From assembly GCF_900155575.1 (NCBI RefSeq), contig NZ_LT706966.1, positions 1,357,047 to 1,408,091 of the forward strand: 51,045 nt of DNA, read 5' to 3'. The stretch is from Actinotignum timonense (GTDB lineage: Bacteria; Actinomycetota; Actinomycetes; Actinomycetales; Actinomycetaceae). The notes under the pieces are model-generated. The model saw only the letters and a list, made by a program, of their open reading frames with translations. It was not told where the DNA came from and made no database searches. Both the position numbers and the translations under genes were made by a program. Shown in pieces: positions 45,017 to 51,045 of this stretch; positions within the stretch are counted from its first letter, which is position 1, and each line of letters begins with the position of its first letter.

Positions 45017-45265
45017 ATGGCTAAGACCTACGAAGAGCGTCTCGAGTCGATGAAGGCTGCTCGCGAAGATAACGGTGGGGTGCAGGGTCTGTACCACGCC
45101 AATATCAACGTGCTGGATCGCTCCACCCTCGAGGACGCGATTGATCACCCCGAGAAGTACCCGAACCTGACCGTTCGCGTTTCCGGCTACGCCGTGAACT
45201 TCGTGAAGCTGACCCGCGAACAGCAGCTCGACGTTCTGTCGCGTACCTTCCATCACTCGGCATAA
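45017..45265 (+). CDS. grcA: separate glycyl-radical subunit of pyruvate formate-lyase (GrcA/YfiD-like)
   Basis: An 82-residue protein. Residues about 27-82 match the C-terminus of PFL and of GrcA (YfiD): '[20 protein letters not shown]', then '[12 protein letters not shown]', with the radical glycine at residue 57 (codon 45185-45187). The first 25 residues are charged and helical and have no equivalent in full-length PFL. E. coli GrcA is 127 residues and acts as a spare part for damaged PFL. Here it must be essential, because the large subunit has no glycyl-radical domain of its own. Two in-frame TAA codons and an AGAAGG ribosome binding site separate it from pflB, so it is made as its own polypeptide. 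Confidence 0.95.
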   Translation: MAKTYEERLESMKAAREDNGGVQGLYHANINVLDRSTLEDAIDHPEKYPNLTVRVSGYAVNFVKLTREQQLDVLSRTFHHSA

Positions 45266-45268
45266 CCA

Positions 45269-46147
45269 TTGTCTGCTGAGTTGCGACTAGCACCGGTCGG
45301 CCTTCAAGATTTCGAAGCGCCGACCGGTCGGTTGCAGGGGGCCGGTCTGGGAGGCATCGATGTCCTCGACGACATCGAACGCAAAGAACGGCTTCGCAAG
45401 ATGCGCGAGGGAACCCTCGGTTCCGTCCACTCGTGGGAACTTGTGACCGCGGTGGACGGGCCCGGGACCCGAATGACAGTCTTCATGGCAGGGTGCCCCC
45501 TGCGGTGCCTGTACTGTCATAACCCTGACACCTTCATTATGAAGGACGGTCAGCCGGTGGATTCCGATGAATTGCTGCGGCGCTGGAAGCGCTACCGTCG
45601 CATGTTCAAGGCGACGGGCGGCGGAATCACGATCTCGGGTGGCGAATGCTTAATGCAGCCCGCCTTCCTCAAGACCGTGCTTCGCGGCGCCAAAGAAATG
45701 GGAATCCATACGTGTATCGATACCTCCGGTTATCTCGGCCGTAACGTCGACGACGAAATGATGAATTACATCGACATGGTGTTGCTCGACGTGAAATCGG
45801 GATCCGAGGAAGTATATAAGCGCACGACCGGCCGCGAACTGCAACCGACCATTGATTTTGGTGATCGATTGGCTGCCGCGGGCAAGGAAATCTGGGTACG
45901 TTTCGTACTCGTGCCCGGGCTGACAGACGATCCGGAGAACGTGGAGAACGTTGCGAAGATCGTTGCACGGTGGAAGAACGCGGTGAGCCGCGTTGAGGTT
46001 CTGCCGTTCCACCAGATGGGGCGAGACAAGTGGCATTCACTTGGCTATGACTACCAACTGGAAGACGTCGTACCGCCGTCACCACAAGCCGTGGAAGAAG
46101 CGCGGGAGCACTTCCGGCGCTTGGGGCTGAACACCCCGGCTTTCTAA
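45269..46147 (+). CDS. pflA: pyruvate formate-lyase activating enzyme PflA
   Basis: A 292-residue radical-SAM enzyme that abstracts hydrogen from the glycine of PFL. The cluster motif C-x3-C-x2-C is in 'GCPLRCLYCHNPDTF', the GGE motif in 'ISGGECLMQP', and 'DTSGYLGRNVDD' and 'LDVKSGSEEVYK' follow. In this operon its substrate should be the small GrcA-like protein docked on PflB. The frame begins with TTG at 45269, three bases after the previous stop and without a ribosome binding site, so it depends on coupling. The first 45 residues are an N-terminal extension; an ATG at 45401 begins the conserved 'REGTLGSVHSWELV' and is the alternative start. Confidence 0.93.
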   Translation: MSAELRLAPVGLQDFEAPTGRLQGAGLGGIDVLDDIERKERLRKMREGTLGSVHSWELVTAVDGPGTRMTVFMAGCPLRCLYCHNPDTFIMKDGQPVDSDELLRRWKRYRRMFKATGGGITISGGECLMQPAFLKTVLRGAKEMGIHTCIDTSGYLGRNVDDEMMNYIDMVLLDVKSGSEEVYKRTTGRELQPTIDFGDRLAAAGKEIWVRFVLVPGLTDDPENVENVAKIVARWKNAVSRVEVLPFHQMGRDKWHSLGYDYQLEDVVPPSPQAVEEAREHFRRLGLNTPAF

Positions 46148-46164
46148 ACGCTACGGATGACGCC

Positions 46165-46199
46165 AAGGGCCGCGTCCCGAAAGGGATGCGGCCCTTTTG
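46165..46199 (+). terminator. Rho-independent terminator of the pfl operon
   Basis: A 14-bp stem with one mismatch (46165-46178 with 46183-46196) closed by a GAAA loop and followed by TTTTG. It ends the pflB-grcA-pflA operon. Confidence 0.9.
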
Positions 46200-46236
46200 T
46201 GTGCGTGCTTGCGTGGTGTGCTGATGGAACGGTGTT

Positions 46237-46272
46237 GCGTCGTCGTACCACAAACGTGAAGTACGACGACGC
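46237..46272. repeat. GTACGACG repeat pair forming a 12-bp inverted repeat (copies 4 and 5)
   Basis: GCGTCGTCGTAC (46237-46248) and GTACGACGACGC (46261-46272) are exact inverse complements around 12 bases. The right arm continues as GCCGCTGCGG-like sequence, as in the copy at 30101. It lies between the pfl terminator and the convergent membrane-protein gene. Confidence 0.65.
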
Positions 46273-46330
46273 CGCTGCGGCCACCGCGGGCGGCCGCAGC
46301 TTCACCGGGCCGCGCGCCGGCGTGGCGGCG

Positions 46331-46897
46331 CTACATGGTATTGACCACGAGCCCGATATGGGTATAGAAGTTCATGGCACCGAAGAGCATGAAGATGACC
46401 CCGCTGATGACCAGGCACCAGTAGGCGGCGCTGACCACGCCGCCGCGCACCTGCCCGCGGGCGTCCGGGCGCACCGCGGCGAAGAAAAGAATCGCACCCA
46501 CACCGGCCAGGCCAAAGACCGCGGAGAGAGCAATCGACTCCAGCCAGGGGTAGGCCGCGAAGGACCCGGAAATCGGTTCCTGGGGAGGGGCTGCGAAGAA
46601 CTGATAGACCATCCCGGCGCACATAATCGCCAGCAGCGCCAAGCCCATTGCCAACGCGAAAATGGAGACCGGGCGGGCGATCCGCGCGAAAGTGTGGAAG
46701 GGCGAGCTGGATGCGAGGATGCGATCCCCGCGCTTCCACAGGATGAAACTCGCCGCCAGCAGGAGCACGCCGAAGCCGAGGCAGGTTTCCCCGAAGATAA
46801 TATTGTCGAAGGGGAAGCCGCCGGCGGCCAGCGGCCAGGTGAGGGACATGTGCAGGCCGGTGAGCGTCTGGATCAGGCCGGTCACGAAGAATCCCAA
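46331..46897 (-). CDS. membrane protein, possibly DUF981 family, with a suspect 5' end
   Basis: A protein of up to 188 residues with five to six hydrophobic segments and no known activity. Features include 'GLIQTLTGLHMSLTWPLAA' and 'DNIIFGETCLGFGVLLLA'; I believe it belongs to the DUF981 group, with moderate confidence. The frame begins with TTG directly after an in-frame TGA and has no ribosome binding site. A much better start lies in another frame: GTG 46941 with AAGGAG eight bases upstream, reading through 'GMIDW' and then into a stop. One missing base near 46893-46905 would join the two parts. It may be a recent frameshift, a sequencing error, or a gene that truly starts late. Confidence 0.6.
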   Translation of the reverse strand: MGFFVTGLIQTLTGLHMSLTWPLAAGGFPFDNIIFGETCLGFGVLLLAASFILWKRGDRILASSSPFHTFARIARPVSIFALAMGLALLAIMCAGMVYQFFAAPPQEPISGSFAAYPWLESIALSAVFGLAGVGAILFFAAVRPDARGQVRGGVVSAAYWCLVISGVIFMLFGAMNFYTHIGLVVNTM

Positions 46898-47020
46898 TCA
46901 ATCATTCCCGGGGCGCTTTCCCCGGTGAAGAAATCTCCCACGTTCACCACTCCTTTCTCAATTTAGGACTAATGTCCCCATGATAGCCGGGTTCGCCCGG
47001 CACAGTGGGCCGCAACACAG

Positions 47021-47032
47021 TAGGCTAGACTC
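47021..47032 (+). promoter_or_regulatory. -10 element before the aldehyde dehydrogenase gene
   Basis: TAGGCT at 47021-47026 followed by six bases and the ATG at 47033. There is no ribosome binding site, so a leaderless message is likely. Confidence 0.45.
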
Positions 47033-48412
47033 ATGACTCACTACCGCGTGCATAACCCCAATACCGGCGAGGTGGAAGAACGCTTCCCCTCCCTGCCCGC
47101 CGCCGCGATCCCCGGCGTGATCAGCGCTTCCTGGGATGTCTTCACCAGCTGGCGGGATACCCCGATGGCCACCCGCGCCGCTGTCCTGCACCGCTTCGGG
47201 GAGCTCATCACGGAACGCTCGGCTGAGCTCGCCGATATTATCGGGCGGGAAATGGGCAAACCGCTGCGCGATGGCGCCGCCGAGCTCGCCACCGTCAGCC
47301 AGCACGCCCACTGGTTCGCCGATAACGCCCCGCGCTACCTGGAACCCACCACGCTGGATGCCGGCGATGGCATCCCCACCTACGTGCTCCACCAGCCGCT
47401 GGGCGTGCTGCTGGGCATCATGCCCTGGAACTTCCCCTATTCCCAGATCGCCCGCTTCGTGCTGCCCCAACTCATGGTCGGCAATACGATTCTCATGAAA
47501 CAAGCGGAGATCTGCCCGCGTTCCTCGGCCGCGTTCGAGGCGCTGCTGCGCGAGGCCGGCCTGCCCGATGGGGTGTACCAGAATATCTACCTGGATATTG
47601 CGGATACGGAGAAAGTCCTGGCGGACCCGCGCGTCAAAGGAGTATCGCTGACCGGCTCGGAGCGGGCGGGATCCTCGGTTGCGCAGCTGGCCGGGAAGTA
47701 CACGAAACGTTCCCTCCTGGAGCTGGGCGGCAATGATGCCATGGTGGTGCTAGGCGCCTCCGATATCACGGCGGTGGCCCGCGCGGCGGTGCGCACGCGC
47801 GTGTTCAACGCCGGGCAGGTCTGCACCTCGAATAAGCGCATTATCGTGCTGGATAGCGTTTTCGAGGAATTCCTCGCGGCGGCCCGCGCGGAGATCGCGA
47901 GCATCGTGGTGGGTCCCTATGATGACCCGGCCACGGATATGGGGCCGCTGTCCTCGATTGCCGCCAGGGACGAGGTGGTGCGGCGGGTGGCGAGCGCCGT
48001 CGCCGCTGGAGCGCACCGCCATTACGGAGGTCACAAAATTGACCGGCCGGGCGCTTTTATGACCCCGGCCTTGCTCACCGATATTCCCGCGGACCACGAT
48101 ATCGCTCGCAACGAATTATTCGGGCCGGTGGTGGCGCTCTACCGGGCGGCGGATGAGGAAGCAGCCCTCAAGCTGGCCAATAGCACCGCTTATGGTTTGC
48201 AGTCCTCGGTGTGGAGCCAGGATCTGGAGAAGGCGCAGCGTTTCGCGGCGCGGCTCGCGGCCGGTATGACCATTATCAATAAGCACCGTGAATCGGCGCC
48301 CACCTGGCCTTTTGGTGGGATTAATCGTTCCGGTTACGGTCGCGAGGAGGGTGCCTGGGGCTTGCGCGCCTTCACGAACGAGCATGCGGTGCGGGTCCAT
48401 CCGGCGCGATAG
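47033..48412 (+). CDS. NAD(P)-dependent aldehyde dehydrogenase (succinate-semialdehyde type)
   Basis: A 459-residue ALDH that oxidises an aldehyde to its acid. The coenzyme region 'GIMPWNFPYSQIARFVLPQL' holds the oxyanion Asn, 'SLTGSERAGSSVAQ' binds NAD(P), the general base Glu is in 'LLELGGNDAMVVL', and the nucleophilic Cys is in 'FNAGQVCTSNKRIIV'. 'PTWPFGGINRSGYGREEG' is the typical C-terminal part. Its length and the sequence around the Cys fit the GabD/succinate-semialdehyde group, but no GABA genes adjoin it, so the substrate is open. Confidence 0.92.
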   Translation: MTHYRVHNPNTGEVEERFPSLPAAAIPGVISASWDVFTSWRDTPMATRAAVLHRFGELITERSAELADIIGREMGKPLRDGAAELATVSQHAHWFADNAPRYLEPTTLDAGDGIPTYVLHQPLGVLLGIMPWNFPYSQIARFVLPQLMVGNTILMKQAEICPRSSAAFEALLREAGLPDGVYQNIYLDIADTEKVLADPRVKGVSLTGSERAGSSVAQLAGKYTKRSLLELGGNDAMVVLGASDITAVARAAVRTRVFNAGQVCTSNKRIIVLDSVFEEFLAAARAEIASIVVGPYDDPATDMGPLSSIAARDEVVRRVASAVAAGAHRHYGGHKIDRPGAFMTPALLTDIPADHDIARNELFGPVVALYRAADEEAALKLANSTAYGLQSSVWSQDLEKAQRFAARLAAGMTIINKHRESAPTWPFGGINRSGYGREEGAWGLRAFTNEHAVRVHPAR

Positions 48413-48451
48413 GTACGACGCCGCAGCTTAGGTGGTACGACGGCGCAGCTT
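48412..48451 (+). repeat. GTACGACG intergenic repeat, tandem copies 6 and 7
   Basis: Two 19-base direct repeats, GGTACGACGCCGCAGCTTA (48412-48430) and the same with one mismatch (48433-48451), with a 21-base period, directly after the aldehyde dehydrogenase stop. Confidence 0.75.
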
Positions 48452-48574
48452 AGCTGGCGCGGGGCCGGCCGGGCAGGTAGGTGCCGCATGCCTTCGGCCG
48501 GTGCCCGGAGTGAGAGCAACGCGAAGCTCGGGGGCGTTTTTTGTGTCGGGGTGGTGTCGTACCCTAGAAGGGCT

Positions 48575-51045
48575 ATGGAGGAATCGTACAAAGCAACAAT
48601 CGCGCGGCTGCGGGAACGCGTGGCGGCCGCCCAGCAAGCCGGGGCTACCGTGGGGCGGCGCCCGGGTGTGCCCGCGCCGGCTCAGGCCGCTGAAAGTGTG
48701 CCTACAGGTCAGGGCGGGGCGGCGGCTGCGAGCATGCCGGAGGTTTCGGGCGCGGCGGAGGTCTCGGGCGCGGCGGCGCGTATTCTCACCGGCCTCAATA
48801 GCGCCCAGCGGGAAGCCGTGATTCACAGCGGTGGCCCGCTGCTCGTGGTCGCCGGGGCCGGCTCGGGTAAAACCCGGGTGCTCACCTCGCGCATCGCCTA
48901 CCTCATCGCCACCGGGCAGGCTCACCCGGCCAATATCCTCGCCATCACTTTCACCAATAAGGCGGCGCGGGAAATGCGCGAACGCCTGGAAGGGATGCTC
49001 GGCGGCCTGGCCCGCGGCATGTGGATCTCCACCTTCCATTCTGCCTGCGTGCGGATTCTGCGGGCCGAACACCGCGCGCTCGGGATGCGTTCCACCTTCA
49101 CCATTTACGATGCCGCGGATTCCCAGCGCCTCATGACCATGGTGTGCCGGGAAGAAAACATCGATATTCGGGCCTACCCGCCCAAAATGCTCAGCCGCCA
49201 GGTCTCCAATCTCAAGGATGAACTGGTCACCCCAGCCGCGCAGGCCGCGGCCGCAACCGATAGGGACGGCCAGGTGCTGGCCCAGGCCTATGCCGCCTAC
49301 CAGGATCGCCTCGAGCGCGCCAATGCGCTGGATTTCGATGATCTTATTATGCGCACGGTGGAGGTGCTCACCTCCCACCCGGATATAGCTGAGCGCTACC
49401 GCACCCGCTTCCGCCACATTCTGGTGGACGAATATCAGGACACCAACCACGCCCAGTACGTCCTGGTACGCACCCTGGCCGGGCAGGGCCCGGAAGGCTC
49501 CGCGCTCACCGTGGTGGGCGATGCCGATCAGTCCATTTACGCCTTCCGCGGGGCCACCATCCGCAATATTGAGGATTTTGAGAAGGACTTCGCGGATGCC
49601 ACCAGCGTGGTCCTCGAGCAAAACTATCGCTCCACCCAGAATATTCTCTCTGCCGCCAATGCCGTCATTTCCCATAATGAAGGGCGCCGGCCGAAAAAGC
49701 TGTGGACGGATTCGGGGAGCGGGGAAAAGATCACCGGCTACGTGGCTGATTCGGAAAGCGACGAAGCCCATTTCGTCGTCACGGAAATTGACCGGCTCCG
49801 GGATAGTAGCGGGGTGCGTTACGGCGATGTGGCGGTGTTTTACCGCACCAATTCCCAGGCGCGGGCCCTGGAAGAAATGTTCGTGCGCTCCGGGATTCCC
49901 TACCGGGTCATCGGCGGCACCCGCTTCTATGAGCGCAAAGAAATCAAGGATGCCCTCGCGTACCTGCACGCGGTGGCCAATCCGGATGATACCGTCTCGC
50001 TGCGCCGCATCATTAATGAACCAAAACGCGGGGTGGGGGATACCGCGCAGGGCCACCTGGCCACCCACGCCCAACGCTGGAATATTTCCTTCGGTGCCGC
50101 GGTGGCCGATGTGGCTACCCCCTGCCCGGAGCGCGGCGAAGTTGCGGGGTTGACGGCTCGGGCCCGCAGCGCCGTCGCCGATCTGGCTCGCATCCTCGAA
50201 ACGGCGCGTCAGGATGCCGCCGCGGGCGGCAAACCCGCGGATATCCTCGATTACCTCATGGATGAATCCGGGTACCTGGCCGTGCTGCAAGAATCCAAAG
50301 ACCCGCAGGATCTCAGCCGGGTGGAAAACCTGGCCGAATTACACGCGGTGGCGGTAGAGTTCTCCGCCCAGAATCCGGATGCCGGGCTGGGGGAGTGGCT
50401 CGATCAGATTTCGCTCGTCTCGGATACGGATCGGCTTCCCGAGGGGAGCGAATCCGAAGGGGAAACCACTCTCATGACGGTTCACACTGCCAAAGGTCTG
50501 GAATTCCCGGTTGTTTTCGTGACCGGCCTGGAAGACGGCACTTTCCCGCATATGCGTTCCCTGGATGATCGGCGCGAACTCGCCGAAGAACGCCGCCTCG
50601 CTTACGTGGCTTTCACCCGCGCGCGCGAACGCCTCTATATTTCGCGCGCGGCAGCGCGCTCCTCGTGGGGGGCGCCCCAGGAATTCCCGCCCTCGCGTTT
50701 CATTGAAGAAATCCCGCCCGAACTTATTAACTGGCGCCGGGAACAATCCTCCCAGGATCTGGTGCGCGGTGGTGGTATTGGTTCCGGCATTGGTTCCGGT
50801 TACGGGTGGGGGCGCCGTGAGCGGCGCGCGCCTTCTTTCTTTGACGACGACGCCGGGCCTGTCATCGGCTCAGGTACATTCAAACCCGGGAAACTCGGGG
50901 TGCCCGCCACGGCGGGCTCGGCCTCCCGGGCGGATTCCGCCGGTAGTGCGCATCCTGCTGCCGACGGTTCGGGTGGCTCCGCGGTTGGCGGTTCGAGCGG
51001 CACCCGAGGCACCTCAGGCGCAGCGGGCGCACCTAGCGCGGCGGG
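48575..51045 (+). CDS. UvrD/PcrA-family DNA helicase (3' end beyond the window)
   Basis: A superfamily 1A 3'-5' helicase open from the ATG at 48575 to the window end (823 codons seen). Walker A is 'VAGAGSGKTRVLTSRIAYL', motif Ia 'LAITFTNKAAREMRERL', motif II 'ILVDEYQDTNHAQY', motif III 'VVGDADQSIYAFRGA', motif V 'VHTAKGLEFPVVFV' and motif VI 'YVAFTRARERLYIS'. This is the PcrA/UvrD1 pattern used in repair and replication restart. An Ala/Gly/Val/Pro-rich stretch of about 50 residues precedes motif Q ('LNSAQREAV'), and another Gly/Ser/Ala tail begins about residue 730. AGAAGG lies close upstream. Confidence 0.93.
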   Translation, partial: MEESYKATIARLRERVAAAQQAGATVGRRPGVPAPAQAAESVPTGQGGAAAASMPEVSGAAEVSGAAARILTGLNSAQREAVIHSGGPLLVVAGAGSGKTRVLTSRIAYLIATGQAHPANILAITFTNKAAREMRERLEGMLGGLARGMWISTFHSACVRILRAEHRALGMRSTFTIYDAADSQRLMTMVCREENIDIRAYPPKMLSRQVSNLKDELVTPAAQAAAATDRDGQVLAQAYAAYQDRLERANALDFDDLIMRTVEVLTSHPDIAERYRTRFRHILVDEYQDTNHAQYVLVRTLAGQGPEGSALTVVGDADQSIYAFRGATIRNIEDFEKDFADATSVVLEQNYRSTQNILSAANAVISHNEGRRPKKLWTDSGSGEKITGYVADSESDEAHFVVTEIDRLRDSSGVRYGDVAVFYRTNSQARALEEMFVRSGIPYRVIGGTRFYERKEIKDALAYLHAVANPDDTVSLRRIINEPKRGVGDTAQGHLATHAQRWNISFGAAVADVATPCPERGEVAGLTARARSAVADLARILETARQDAAAGGKPADILDYLMDESGYLAVLQESKDPQDLSRVENLAELHAVAVEFSAQNPDAGLGEWLDQISLVSDTDRLPEGSESEGETTLMTVHTAKGLEFPVVFVTGLEDGTFPHMRSLDDRRELAEERRLAYVAFTRARERLYISRAAARSSWGAPQEFPPSRFIEEIPPELINWRREQSSQDLVRGGGIGSGIGSGYGWGRRERRAPSFFDDDAGPVIGSGTFKPGKLGVPATAGSASRADSAGSAHPAADGSGGSAVGGSSGTRGTSGAAGAPSAA

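Noticed and set aside
44972-45019. pflB as a recent pseudogene broken by a stop codon
   Set aside because: Two in-frame stops, a ribosome binding site and a new ATG, plus extra residues on the small protein, indicate two established genes rather than one damaged gene.
42584-45256. 890-codon open frame on the minus strand opposite pflB and grcA
   Set aside because: Antisense shadow of two recognised genes; no domain or start signal is visible.
46302-46901. 199-codon minus-strand frame over the DUF981-like gene
   Set aside because: It begins 'MIGILRDRPDPDAHRP' and has an Arg/Pro-rich composition without membrane segments. The 46331-46897 frame has the hydrophobic pattern of a real membrane protein.
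48428-50290. 620-codon minus-strand frame opposite the helicase
   Set aside because: The plus strand carries every SF1 helicase motif; the minus translation has none.

Overview
The window looks like chromosomal DNA from a high-GC Gram-positive bacterium. It is most likely a facultatively anaerobic, host-associated member of the Actinomycetales (Actinomycetaceae-like: Actinotignum, Trueperella or Arcanobacterium relatives). The reasons are the strong GC bias, frequent GTG and TTG starts, several apparently leaderless starts, GuaB3 and the THUMP-like methyltransferase, and a fermentative gene set (PFL, Pta-AckA) beside menaquinone genes. The genus is inference. I recognised no tRNA, rRNA, CRISPR array, phage or insertion sequence.

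Layout. 0-6.2 kb: menaquinone genes menC (cut by the window edge) divergent from menB-menE, then tsaD, a THUMP-like methyltransferase and an aldo/keto reductase. 6.3-8.5 kb: a perfect CIRCE operator and groES without groEL, then a lower-GC stretch with unrecognised small and membrane proteins. 8.6-16.9 kb: two large secreted enzymes, a sialidase-like Asp-box protein and a 5'-nucleotidase, which share a C-terminal repeat module and flank glmS. 17-19.5 kb: guaB and a DEDDh exonuclease. 19.6-23.6 kb: an ABC exporter divergent from a histidine kinase/response regulator pair. 23.7-30 kb: a FemAB transferase, guaB3, and a GNAT/NAD-synthetase/alanine-dehydrogenase group. 30.1-32.3 kb: a GntR (YtrA-type)-regulated ABC exporter. 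32.4-37.5 kb: a Gfo/Idh/MocA oxidoreductase, a sodium:solute symporter, a small membrane protein and a fused EtfB-EtfA electron-transfer flavoprotein. 37.7-46.1 kb: pta-ackA, guaA, and a pyruvate formate-lyase operon. 46.3-51 kb: a membrane protein with a possibly broken 5' end, an aldehyde dehydrogenase, and a UvrD/PcrA helicase that runs off the end.

How the genes fit together. PFL, its activase, Pta and AckA form a route from pyruvate to formate, acetate and ATP. GuaB, GuaB3 and GuaA cover guanine nucleotide synthesis. GlmS and the FemAB protein serve the cell wall. The sialidase-like protein and the nucleotidase probably scavenge host material outside the cell.

The most unusual feature is a two-gene pyruvate formate-lyase: the large protein carries the Cys-Cys pair but stops before the glycyl-radical segment, which a separate 82-residue gene supplies. 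Next are the one-chain ETF with altered FAD-site motifs inside a transport/oxidoreductase cluster, alanine-rich insertions in otherwise conserved enzymes (including one in the GlmS glutaminase domain), a short GTACGACG-type intergenic repeat, and a recurring -10-like hexamer 6-7 bases before start codons.
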